From: Acidobacteriota bacterium
GTDB lineage: Bacteria; Acidobacteriota; Terriglobia; Bryobacterales; Bryobacteraceae
Length of the DNA stretch: 64,000 nucleotides
NCBI GenBank assembly: GCA_025350695.1
Contig: JANXXI010000386.1
Coordinates: 62,001-126,000, forward strand
Direction: 5' to 3'
The notes under the pieces were generated by a model. That model worked only from the letters and a program-made list of their open reading frames with translations. It was not told the DNA's origin and made no database searches. This document shows positions 48,071-56,803 of the stretch, in pieces. A program made the translations under genes and the position numbers. How positions within the stretch are numbered: position 1 is the stretch's first letter; the number at the start of each line of letters is the position of its first letter.

Positions 48071-50803
48071 CTACTGTGGGGTGGCTTGGTAGAGAGCTAG
48101 GGTTTCCTTGCCGTCTTTGTTGTAAATGTAAGCGCCGAAGTAGACCTCACCGGCTTCACCCATCGCAACTGAAAATGGCATCAGAATCCAATCGCCATCA
48201 ATCGTTTTTTCGCTGCTTCGGGCCACGACGACATCTGTGCCATTGGACTTATGGGCGAACACGCCGACAACGCCTTCGGTCATGTTGCCGACAAATGCCA
48301 CGTCGCCATTTCCGGCCGCTGAGTGCTCGTAGGAAAACACAGTGGAGAATCGCGCGCCGCCATAGATGGAAAAATCGGACGAAGTGGCGAGCGTGGATTG
48401 GCTTCCGTCAAACGTGCGCAGTTCGCGGACGTCTCCATAGTTGAGCGCGTAGTGGAATGCCTTGGCGGATGCGGCGAGTGTGCCGAATTCCTGCAAAGGG
48501 AGGTCACCAGGGCCAACGCGGTCGGTTGTGCCAATCACGCGGGTAAGATTGGACCCATCGTAGAAAAACAACGCCCGGCGGCCATTGTCGAGCGAGGAAA
48601 GGAAGGCGATGCGGCCCAGTTCATCGATCGTTAGGGGTTCATATCCGCTGAAACTTCCACCACCGGGCGCGGGGCTGCCGATACCGGCCACCAGTTTCAC
48701 TTGAGTGTCGCCGGGCTTGTAGGAAACGATTTGGTTTGTTCCGCCGAAGTTGGCCATGAACACCGCTTCGCCCTTGTTGTTAGCCGCAAGGTAGCGTCCA
48801 CGATGGGAAGGCGTGTAGTTCAAAGTGCGCTGCCCTGGTCCTTTCACAGTTCCCAAGGTGTCGATGATTGTAGTGATCTTGCCGCCGCTCAGGTAGAAGT
48901 ATCCGGAGCCATTGCGGTATCCCGCGTTGAACAGGATATCGCCATTGCGGTTGGAAGCAACTCCACCGATCCAGGTAGCGACCTCGTTATTTGGAAGTTT
49001 GGTTCCCATGCCGATCATTGTTTGAGGAACGCCTGTGGTTGCTTTCACGACTGCGTCACCTGCGCCACGGGCTGTTAGACCGGATCCGCTGGTGGCTCTC
49101 GGCAAGTAGCGCCAATCGAGGCCAATCGGAATATTGATTGGCAGAGCGTCCCCTTTTGTGAAGACCGGGGTGCTGCCGTTTGCTCCAAACATTTGAACGC
49201 GGTAATTCTCTTCGCCCGAGGCTAGGACGTTTGCAACAACATTGCCTGATTCGGTAACGGCGGCCTGCAACACGCCATTGTATGCCTGCAATTTCGTAAG
49301 CGGCTTAATGCTTGTGTCGTTGACAACTGCGAGCTGTGTGGCGGTAGAACCGCTCAAGGTTAGATCCATGGAAGCAGCAATGCTACCATCGCGTGCATCG
49401 AGAAGGAAGTGGACCCAGCTAATGGGGGTTCCGCCAAGAGGAGCGCCGCTAGTCCCGATCATCCGTGGGGCGGCAGGCGCTATTTCAGCGATGGCAACAT
49501 ACCCACTACCATTGAAGCGCGTGTAAAACTTGCCGTCATTGGATGGGACAGGGTCATCCATGCCAGCGGCGACTTTTCCGCCAATAGAATCGCCCGCGGT
49601 GAATACCTTCTTCAATTGCTTGCCATCCCAATGCGCCCAATAGGCCGAACCGGAATTTTGAAAAAGATACAACATGGCCGTCCCGGTTCTGGAGGCGACC
49701 ACCGTGCTGATGGAGCGAATTCCAGTTGCTGTCGTGGGCTGTCCGTAAACGGCGACCACCGTGTCGATAGTTCCGTCGGGCTGACGAGTCTGCACCGCAC
49801 GGCCGCGAGGAGTGTCGAGGGTGTAGGTAACCGCGCCTTCCTCGGAAATCGCCCGGCTGGGCAGAATTACAGTGCAGCTTGAAGCGATCTCAATTTCCGG
49901 CTTGTTCCACTTAAATAACAGCACCGAACTGCCGCACCACTGATGCGGAAAATCAATTTGAACCGCCGCGTCGCCCCGGCTATTGGCGGCGATGTTGACC
50001 ACGCGCAAAACCAGGCGATTAGAATTTTCAAGCATCTGGCCGGTGGCGGCAAGAACTCTTAAGTTTCCGTTCACCCACAGCAGCGCGGATTGTCCGCCCG
50101 TGGACAGCGTGGCGATGCCGGCGACTACATTGTTGCCTGGCGCTGTCACGTTACTCATTGCCACAATGGTTGCCGGAGCCGTTGTGTCGGCTGTGAGAAT
50201 CTTGCGAAGCTTGTAATCGGCTTTGCGCAACACGCGAACGATGCCGCTGGAGGAGAAGCCGAAATTTACGTTTGGAATGTCCAACTCGGCAACTACGGAA
50301 ACAATTCCCTCGGCGATTGGAGTCAAAGAGCCGTCGGTGGAAACGGTGGCGATGGCGGGATCGACTGTGCGGAATTTGAACTTTGCGCTGGAAACTATCT
50401 TGCCGTCAGCATCGTACGCTTTGGCCGAAAGCTTGACGGTCTCCCCTACCCTGATCTGCAAATCAGCGGGTTCAATTTCAATTCGTGATGGAAGGATTCT
50501 GAATCGTAATTTTGACGAAACACCACTATTCTGGTCCCGCACCGTCAAATCCACAGTACCGAGTCCAACACCGCGAATCTCTCCGTCTTGATTCACTTGA
50601 GCAATGGAGGGATCAGAAGAGGTCCACTGCAAACGTGCGTTTTCGGCGGGAGTGCCGTCAACATAAAGAGCTTGTGCCTGCACCGTGAGCGTGCGTCCTG
50701 AGACAACGTATTGTTGCTGAGCGTTCACGCTAATTACGCCAACCTGGTTCAAGTCGGCGAAGAAGAATCCGAGGAGGAGATTAGAAAAGGCGTTCAGCCA
50801 CAT
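48071..50803 (-). CDS. Secreted protein with two Ig-like (BIG2-type) domains and NxxG repeats
   Basis: About 910 residues. ATG 50803 is chosen because it opens a hydrophobic signal-like segment (MWLNAFSNLLLGFFFADLNQVG); it overlaps the upstream paralogue by 23 bases. Residues ~30-110 and ~110-200 are two BIG2-type Ig-like domains (LQWTSSDPSIAQVNQDGEI, KFKFRTVDPAIATVSTDGSL). The remaining ~700 residues contain repeats of the form [ND]-x-x-G-[DE]-x-x-[FV] such as NRNGDILFNAGYRNG, NNKGEAVFMANFGG, DELGRIAFLSSLDNG and GEAGEVYFGAYI, probably blades of a propeller-like fold. It is a paralogue of the preceding gene. Function unknown; cell-surface or secreted role inferred. Confidence 0.78.
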   Translation of the reverse strand: MWLNAFSNLLLGFFFADLNQVGVISVNAQQQYVVSGRTLTVQAQALYVDGTPAENARLQWTSSDPSIAQVNQDGEIRGVGLGTVDLTVRDQNSGVSSKLRFRILPSRIEIEPADLQIRVGETVKLSAKAYDADGKIVSSAKFKFRTVDPAIATVSTDGSLTPIAEGIVSVVAELDIPNVNFGFSSSGIVRVLRKADYKLRKILTADTTAPATIVAMSNVTAPGNNVVAGIATLSTGGQSALLWVNGNLRVLAATGQMLENSNRLVLRVVNIAANSRGDAAVQIDFPHQWCGSSVLLFKWNKPEIEIASSCTVILPSRAISEEGAVTYTLDTPRGRAVQTRQPDGTIDTVVAVYGQPTTATGIRSISTVVASRTGTAMLYLFQNSGSAYWAHWDGKQLKKVFTAGDSIGGKVAAGMDDPVPSNDGKFYTRFNGSGYVAIAEIAPAAPRMIGTSGAPLGGTPISWVHFLLDARDGSIAASMDLTLSGSTATQLAVVNDTSIKPLTKLQAYNGVLQAAVTESGNVVANVLASGEENYRVQMFGANGSTPVFTKGDALPINIPIGLDWRYLPRATSGSGLTARGAGDAVVKATTGVPQTMIGMGTKLPNNEVATWIGGVASNRNGDILFNAGYRNGSGYFYLSGGKITTIIDTLGTVKGPGQRTLNYTPSHRGRYLAANNKGEAVFMANFGGTNQIVSYKPGDTQVKLVAGIGSPAPGGGSFSGYEPLTIDELGRIAFLSSLDNGRRALFFYDGSNLTRVIGTTDRVGPGDLPLQEFGTLAASAKAFHYALNYGDVRELRTFDGSQSTLATSSDFSIYGGARFSTVFSYEHSAAGNGDVAFVGNMTEGVVGVFAHKSNGTDVVVARSSEKTIDGDWILMPFSVAMGEAGEVYFGAYIYNKDGKETLALYQATPQ

Positions 50804-53528
50804 ATGCCACGTATTCGTCCTGATAACTGAGCGATAGAAAGTAAATAGTACCGTCATCCCGCAGATCGATCTGATCAACGGAGCGGAGAAAGTCCCCGGT
50901 TTCTTGCGGATCGGCGAAATTAGCTACAGTTCGCCATTCGCCTTTTGAGTAGCAAAGAAGCAAGGTTGTACCGGCGCCGCTGACGCGCACGGCAACGTCG
51001 CCCTTGCTGTTGACATCGAAAGTGCTGACCCCATCAATCACGTTTCCGGAAGGTAATTGGTCAGAGCGAGTGAGCAAGGAAACCCATTTGCCATCGCGCC
51101 ATTCAGCAATCACGGGAATGCCGCCGAACAGGGTGAGGTAGGCGTAGAATTTTTCGCCTCCGGTGCGAATCAAATTAATGGCAGTGACTGCGCGACCCAG
51201 CATTTCGCTCTCATTGAGTTTGAGGATGTTGGTCCAGGCGCCGTCCGCGTAAATGAATAATCCGGATGGCCCATTGTTGGCGCGGATGTTGGCCAATACG
51301 CGTCCGCCTTCATCGATTAACACGTCGTTGAGCGCCTCAAAATTTCCACCAGAAGGGCTGTCGGTTTTGTAACTAGGATTGGTGGAGCCGAAGTGCGCCA
51401 GCAAAACCGGTTGCCCGTTGTCCCATCGAACCAAACGATTGATACCAACGGAAGTAGTGTGGCCCGTAACCAGCAATCCTTTAGAAGTAGCCGCGTGGGT
51501 GAAAGGGGCGTTGATGGTGATGGAACCCATGCGCGCCGGGAAGCGGCTGATTAGCGTGGCCGAGTTATCTGATCCAAGCCGGTGCAAGCTGCTACCCGTG
51601 GTGACGTACAAATCACCATTGGCAGCCTTGCGCGGTGTGTACCCGGCTTCGTAGAAACCTCCGTCCGGCAAGCGGTCGCCAAGCATTACTTTCGGCAGCA
51701 AGTTTGATCCGGAAACTTCCATGATGCTGCTAGAGTTGCCGCCGGTTAACAGGTGAGCCGGGCCAACACGCGCGCCTTGGGCAAAGTTTAGGAAGACCGG
51801 ATTGGCGGTGGCGGCAATTCGAATGCCCGATTGGAAGACCAAGCTGGTTTTGGGTGAGGCTTTAGCGACAACGAACAAGTTATTGGATGTGCGAGCTTGC
51901 GCGTAAACTTCGCCGGCTCCATTGATCCCGGCAGAATCGAACTCGACGAACAGCTCTCCATTTGGGGCGGGATGATTGATGATGAAAACATCTTTAAGCG
52001 TAGTGCCGTCCCAAGTATAAATTCCCGTACCCGGTGCATAGTCGCCACGGAAAACAACTGTACCGGAGGGACTAATGCCAAGCAAACTGTTGGCGGATAC
52101 GTTTACAATTTTGGGATCAGGGTCATCCTTCTTGACTGAAACCACATAAGCGTAGTTGTTTGTGTTTACGTAGTAAGCAAAATGGCCGTAGGGGGACACC
52201 GTTATGTTGGAAATGCGCGTGATTTTTTGGTTTAAGACCTGGTAGTCGTCGCCAGCGCCAAGCATGCGAACCAATTGTCCGGTTGCATCCTTCTTGTAGA
52301 GGTTCCGTAGTGTTCCATTGGTGGCCAGAAAGTAAATGTTCGATTGATTGTCGATACCGAAATCAGTGTCAAGACTGATGGTCCCTTCTAAGCCGGGCAG
52401 TTTTCGGTCGGTTGCATATTCAAGAATTAATGCACCGTCGGCAGTGCGGCGGAACAGCCCAGTGTTGGTGGTGGTCATTCCTTCATAGCGGAAAGTTGCC
52501 CGGAACAGAATCTCTCCGTTATCGTTGAGCGAATATCGAGTAAGGGTAATGCCGGTGATGTTCTCATAGCCACCCTCGCTATAGCTGTTCAGAAGAATCC
52601 ATTTGTTGCCGGAACTGTTGGCCGACAACAAGCTAGTGCCCAATCCATAGCCATTGCACGCAGCTACCACATCTCCTCGATTGTTCAGCGCTGGTTCACC
52701 GCAATCGTATAGAAAGGTTCCGGGAATCAAGGTTGGAGTACCGGAGGATGCCAATACTTTGACTACATTTTGGTCCCACAACATGAGCCCCGCCGCAAAG
52801 CCTTCGAGCGATCCCATGAAGGCGATCTGACCCGATTCATTCACGCTCATCCGCAAATTTCTGCGCGGAAGAAGCAAGGAACTGTTGCGAACATCGCTCG
52901 TGCCGACAACGCGGCTCAATCGCCATTGCTTGGGGGACTTAACGCGCAGTGCGGCAGTGCCGAAGAACTGCGGGATGAACTGCCCAGGGCCTGCTGAGTA
53001 GGACACGTAGGCTCGCACCACGAAGGTTCCGACCGCGAAAGAGCTAAGCTTGCCATTGCGGTCAATTCCAACAGAGACGGTGGAAAACCCATCGGCTGCG
53101 ATAGTACCCCAAGTGAACGTAACATTGGGGATCGTCTGACCCTTCAGGTCCAAAGCTTTCGCCGTGAAGGTAATGTTGTCGCCCACCATGATTTCTGTGT
53201 CACCGGGTGTGAGCTCAATACTTTGGGGTAGAACCTGAATTCGAACAGTTGATCGAACGTTCGAGGAAACCGCGGCGATGTCGGCAATGCCAAGGCCCTT
53301 GGCGGTCACCACACCGGCCTTATCAACAGAAAGAATGGCGTCACTCGAACTGGACCAGGTAATCACTGCGTTGGGCATGACGTTTCCGCTGGCATCGGCA
53401 GCCGCGGCCGCAAGGGTCATGGTTCCGCCGGAGGTAAGGCGTGAATCAGGAGCAGTGACATAGACTGACCTGACCTGACCGATTGCCGCGAGAGCGCCGG
53501 CCAGGAAGATGATGGCCAAGCGGGTCAT
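50781..53528 (-). CDS. Secreted Ig-like/NxxG-repeat protein, paralogue of the downstream gene
   Basis: A 915-residue protein with a signal peptide (LAIIFLAGALAAIGQVRS). Two BIG2-type domains follow (ITWSSSSDAILSVDKAGVV, ~25-100, and VTFTWGTIAADGFSTVSVG, ~100-200). The rest has at least ten [ND]-x-x-G repeats: NESGQIAFMGSLEG, NNRGDVVAACNG, NDNGEILFRATF, NGAGEVYAQART, DEGGRVLANIRA and NSKGDVAVRVSG among them. The architecture equals that of the next gene, so a tandem duplication is likely although many repeat bodies have diverged. It lies one base after the DUF1501 gene and probably shares its transcript. Confidence 0.8.
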   Translation of the reverse strand: MTRLAIIFLAGALAAIGQVRSVYVTAPDSRLTSGGTMTLAAAAADASGNVMPNAVITWSSSSDAILSVDKAGVVTAKGLGIADIAAVSSNVRSTVRIQVLPQSIELTPGDTEIMVGDNITFTAKALDLKGQTIPNVTFTWGTIAADGFSTVSVGIDRNGKLSSFAVGTFVVRAYVSYSAGPGQFIPQFFGTAALRVKSPKQWRLSRVVGTSDVRNSSLLLPRRNLRMSVNESGQIAFMGSLEGFAAGLMLWDQNVVKVLASSGTPTLIPGTFLYDCGEPALNNRGDVVAACNGYGLGTSLLSANSSGNKWILLNSYSEGGYENITGITLTRYSLNDNGEILFRATFRYEGMTTTNTGLFRRTADGALILEYATDRKLPGLEGTISLDTDFGIDNQSNIYFLATNGTLRNLYKKDATGQLVRMLGAGDDYQVLNQKITRISNITVSPYGHFAYYVNTNNYAYVVSVKKDDPDPKIVNVSANSLLGISPSGTVVFRGDYAPGTGIYTWDGTTLKDVFIINHPAPNGELFVEFDSAGINGAGEVYAQARTSNNLFVVAKASPKTSLVFQSGIRIAATANPVFLNFAQGARVGPAHLLTGGNSSSIMEVSGSNLLPKVMLGDRLPDGGFYEAGYTPRKAANGDLYVTTGSSLHRLGSDNSATLISRFPARMGSITINAPFTHAATSKGLLVTGHTTSVGINRLVRWDNGQPVLLAHFGSTNPSYKTDSPSGGNFEALNDVLIDEGGRVLANIRANNGPSGLFIYADGAWTNILKLNESEMLGRAVTAINLIRTGGEKFYAYLTLFGGIPVIAEWRDGKWVSLLTRSDQLPSGNVIDGVSTFDVNSKGDVAVRVSGAGTTLLLCYSKGEWRTVANFADPQETGDFLRSVDQIDLRDDGTIYFLSLSYQDEYVAYVAERLF

Positions 53529-53529
53529 A

Positions 53530-54876
53530 CTAACCGAACACCTCGTCTATGCTTGAATACGTGCCTTGCACAGCATAGGGAACGTATTCGAACTTGCGTC
53601 CGGAAGGGGTTTCCGCGATGGATTTAGTCCAATTGATCCCGAGGGCCGAATAGATGGTGGAGGCGATGTCTTCCATGAAAATGGGACGATTCATGCTCCA
53701 ACCGGGAGTGATGACCTGAGCTCCATCTTTATCAGACTCGCCAATAGCCCTGCCGCCTTTGATTCCGCCGCCCATCATGGCCGCGGCTTGCAGGAATTTG
53801 TGGTGATCGCGGCCGCCACGTGGGTTGAGCGAACCCGGGGTGCGTCCAAATTCCCCCATCATCACGATTAAGGTCTTGTCGAAGTCGCCAGAGGCCTTCA
53901 GATCCTGAACCAGATTGCCAATGCCACGATCTAAATCGTTACATAGCGTATACATGTTGGGAGCGTAGTTCGTATCGTACATGAACTGATGCGTATCCCA
54001 ACCGAAGGAATGCAGGTTGATGAAGAAAACTCCAGCCTTGGCCTTGATCGCATTACGGGCAACGATGCAGGCGCGTCCGAAATTCGTATTTCCGTACCGG
54101 TTGTTTTCGTCGGTGGAAAACTTGAACACGTTGGAGATGGTTTGGTTATACATCAACCTTTTGGCCGCATCGTAGAAATCGGCGTGACTGGCCATTTCCT
54201 TGCCCAGTGGGTTTTTACGAAGGTTGTCGTCAAGGGCCAAAAGCATCTTGAACTTTTCTTCAAAACGCGATTGACTAGCGGCCGCGTAATAGTTGTGCTC
54301 AAGCGTGGTCAGGCCATTGGCACTGGCCGGGGCGAGCATCGGCTCATTCACGCCGCCCATGAACTTCGAGCCCTGGAACAATGTGCCACTGGTGTTTAAA
54401 GCCAAAAAGGGAGGCAAAGGGCCGGGCGCGCCTTTCTCCATGGCGACCACTGAGCCGATGTGGGGTGATTCGGAAATGAAAGCTGGATTTTGAGGATGCG
54501 AAGTCTGCACGTAGAACGCGCCACGCTCGTGCGCCGCCTCCCAACTTTGAACCGAATGGAGCAGCAACAAATCGTTTGAAAGTTTGGAAAATTCAGGGAA
54601 TAGCGTACGGGAAAGGAACATGCCTTTGCCTAACTGTTGAATGTCGGCATCATCGGCGTTCCACGGTCCGTCCTTCGCGTCGAACGTATCTAATTGGCTT
54701 GGCGCGCCGCTCATATTGACGAAGATTACGGTCTTCGCCGTATTGCGGGGTTTCACGTTCAGCGCCGTAGTTTCAGCGTCCCCACGAGCAGCCAGAGCAA
54801 AATAGGCCGCAGCCTGGCCGCCACCAAACATCAGACGGCGGCGCGAAACTTTATGATCGACTCCATGGCAAAACAT
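53530..54876 (-). CDS. DUF1501 secreted protein
   Basis: A 448-residue protein of the DUF1501 family, alkaline-phosphatase-superfamily-like secreted proteins abundant in planctomycetes and acidobacteria. A twin-arginine-type signal is visible (VSRRRLMFGGGQAAAYFALAARG, about 9-31). Family segments are TVIFVNMSGAPSQLDTFDAKDG (metal Asp region), GRACIVARNAIKAKAGVFFINLHSFGWDTH, VMMGEFGRTPG and NPRGGRDHHKF. The GRTP and RDHH parts fit a metal-binding hydrolase core. The start has GGAGG about seven bases before the ATG. It follows the DUF1549 gene by 18 bases, the usual order for this pair. Confidence 0.9.
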   Translation of the reverse strand: MFCHGVDHKVSRRRLMFGGGQAAAYFALAARGDAETTALNVKPRNTAKTVIFVNMSGAPSQLDTFDAKDGPWNADDADIQQLGKGMFLSRTLFPEFSKLSNDLLLLHSVQSWEAAHERGAFYVQTSHPQNPAFISESPHIGSVVAMEKGAPGPLPPFLALNTSGTLFQGSKFMGGVNEPMLAPASANGLTTLEHNYYAAASQSRFEEKFKMLLALDDNLRKNPLGKEMASHADFYDAAKRLMYNQTISNVFKFSTDENNRYGNTNFGRACIVARNAIKAKAGVFFINLHSFGWDTHQFMYDTNYAPNMYTLCNDLDRGIGNLVQDLKASGDFDKTLIVMMGEFGRTPGSLNPRGGRDHHKFLQAAAMMGGGIKGGRAIGESDKDGAQVITPGWSMNRPIFMEDIASTIYSALGINWTKSIAETPSGRKFEYVPYAVQGTYSSIDEVFG

Positions 54877-54894
54877 ATAGACAGCCTCCGAATT

Positions 54895-56706
54895 CTAATG
54901 GTGGAAAACAAAGTCCAGTTTATTGAGTAGCGCCCACTGTACGTCGGCCATCCACTGCTCGCGGTTGCCGGTGCGGGTCTTCATGATGGAATCAATCTCA
55001 TTGTCACTTGGAAAGCGCGTGAGTGTGGCCAGGAATAGTTGTTCAATTGCCAACCGGTCAGAGACGCCCGATTCAAGCAAAGTGGCGACACGCGTTGGCC
55101 GTCCTCCGTCCTTATTGGCGAAGGTACGGTAGTTGACCGTAGTGTCGTTCATCACGAACAATACTTGAAGAACAGTGCTGGTGAACGTGCGAGGATTTTG
55201 CCACCAATCGCCACGGCCGAAGTTCGACAGGAAGTTTCGAACGTTGGCGTCGTTGCGAGGTTCAGTCGGGTCGGGCAACTGGTTTGCGTACATTACCGGC
55301 AAGGCGAAACCCTCAACTGCCATCGGCGTTTCCGTGTCCGTGGCGATAGACATGGCATCGTAAATCTGTTCCGCGGTTAAACGACGCGTATAGTGGCGGG
55401 CAAAATAACGGTCATACTCTGGACGCCACGGGCCGGGGTGCTGGCTTGAGAGTTGATAGCTGCTGGAGGTGGCAATCAGGCGGATTAGCTTCTTCACGCT
55501 ATAGTTGCCGCGGATGAATTCATCCGCCAAGGATTCCATTAATTCCGGATGCGATGGCTGAATAGTCCAAGGAGCAGGCGGTGGGTTATTCGGGTCAATA
55601 CGGGCCAGATCCCAACCGTCGACCGGATCCACGATTCCTTGCCCGTACATGGCCGCCCAGATATAGTTCACCGCGGTGCGGGCAAACTGGCGGTCGGCGG
55701 TGATCATTTTGCCTAACTCTTTGCGCCAATCATTTGATTGCGGCTTTTGGCCGTTGAACACGTAAACAGGCTCATAAGGTCCACCGGTACGAGCCGGGCG
55801 TGGACCAGGGCTTCCAGAGTTCACCAGGGAATAATAGCCGCCATTAGGACGGTCGAAAATCACGTTGCGAATCTGGCGCGAATAAGAATCAAGCGGCGTT
55901 TGCTGAATTTCCATGCGCGAAAAGAATGCCGACATGCCCCAGAACTCTTGCCGCTTGCGCTTGGTCAAATAGAGATTAATTTCGTCCAGATGCCGGCGAC
56001 CGTCATGGCAGGAGATGCATTCGCTTTTCATCCCCAGAAAACGAACCGTAGTCCGATCAGTCAGCGTATCCCAGGTATCTTGGATTGGGTCACCTTGCTG
56101 GAACCCGCGGACAAGGAAATTAGGTGGACCAGACAGGTGGGCGTCCCCGCTGGCGGAAACGATTTCGCGGGCGACGTCGGCGTACGAACGATCCTTTGAA
56201 ATGAAGTCGCGAAGGTATTGATTGAAGCGATTACGCCCCTGTACGGAAACGTAGTTGTAATAGCGGCTGGTGATCTCAAACAAGTTGGAATAGAAGAACG
56301 ACCACTGATCGACGAAAGCCTCGGATGCCATCAGTTCGTCAATAAGCGCTTGCCGCTTACTTGAATTCTCGTCGGACAGAAACTTTCGAGCTTGCTCAAT
56401 CGTTGGAATGCGTCCAGTCAGATCGACGAAAACACGCCGAAGAAATTCTTCATCCGAGGCGATAGCCGCCGATGGAACCCCGTCGGCTTCCATTTTCCCG
56501 AAAATACCGGCGTCTATGAGGTTCACGCGATCAATCGCGGCCTTGATGCGAACTTTTGAAGTTCGCTTAGAAAAAATATCGAATGAGGATTCCCGCGCGC
56601 GAACTGCGTTGTCGAGCTCCCTTTGCGGAATTGGGTAGCCAGGACAATGCGGATCAGTGGCCCAAAGTCCGTGAATGGCGAAAAGTGTTAGGACTAGCTT
56701 CTTCAA
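54895..56706 (-). CDS. DUF1549 (DUF1553-like) secreted protein
   Basis: A 603-residue exported protein starting at TTG with AGGAGG five bases upstream; the signal peptide is KKLVLTLFAIHGLWATDP. The DUF1549 part has SDEEFLRRVFVDLTGRIPTIEQARKFL and a haem-like CISCHDGRRHLDE (~235). The C-terminal DUF1553 part has TAVNYIWAAMYGQGIVDPVDGWDLARIDPNNPP, SYQLSSQHPG and LFLATLTRFPSDNE. These pairs are common in planctomycetes and acidobacteria and have no proven function, though links to degradation of sulfated polymers have been suggested. It is the first gene of the DUF1549-DUF1501-Ig-Ig operon. Confidence 0.9.
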   Translation of the reverse strand: MKKLVLTLFAIHGLWATDPHCPGYPIPQRELDNAVRARESSFDIFSKRTSKVRIKAAIDRVNLIDAGIFGKMEADGVPSAAIASDEEFLRRVFVDLTGRIPTIEQARKFLSDENSSKRQALIDELMASEAFVDQWSFFYSNLFEITSRYYNYVSVQGRNRFNQYLRDFISKDRSYADVAREIVSASGDAHLSGPPNFLVRGFQQGDPIQDTWDTLTDRTTVRFLGMKSECISCHDGRRHLDEINLYLTKRKRQEFWGMSAFFSRMEIQQTPLDSYSRQIRNVIFDRPNGGYYSLVNSGSPGPRPARTGGPYEPVYVFNGQKPQSNDWRKELGKMITADRQFARTAVNYIWAAMYGQGIVDPVDGWDLARIDPNNPPPAPWTIQPSHPELMESLADEFIRGNYSVKKLIRLIATSSSYQLSSQHPGPWRPEYDRYFARHYTRRLTAEQIYDAMSIATDTETPMAVEGFALPVMYANQLPDPTEPRNDANVRNFLSNFGRGDWWQNPRTFTSTVLQVLFVMNDTTVNYRTFANKDGGRPTRVATLLESGVSDRLAIEQLFLATLTRFPSDNEIDSIMKTRTGNREQWMADVQWALLNKLDFVFHH

Positions 56707-56744
56707 TTGCCCCTCCTGATGGAGCTATCGATAGACTCGCATCT

Positions 56745-56773
56745 AGTTTACACGATTCTCTTAATAATGTTAA
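56745..56773 (-). promoter_or_regulatory. Sigma-70-type promoter of the DUF1549-DUF1501-Ig operon
   Basis: In minus-strand reading the -35 is TTAACA (56773-56768), one mismatch to TTGACA, and the -10 is TAAACT (56750-56745), with an ideal 17-base spacer. Transcription would start about 56738, leaving a 30-base leader with AGGAGG before the TTG start. Confidence 0.65.
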
Positions 56774-56803
56774 TAGAGCAAACGGATATTCTCGAGAAAA
56801 GTG

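Noticed and set aside
47482-48444. A 320-codon plus-strand frame across the GMC and Ig-like gene ends
   Set aside because: It overlaps two supported minus-strand genes and is rich in Arg/Gly/Trp as expected for a shadow frame.
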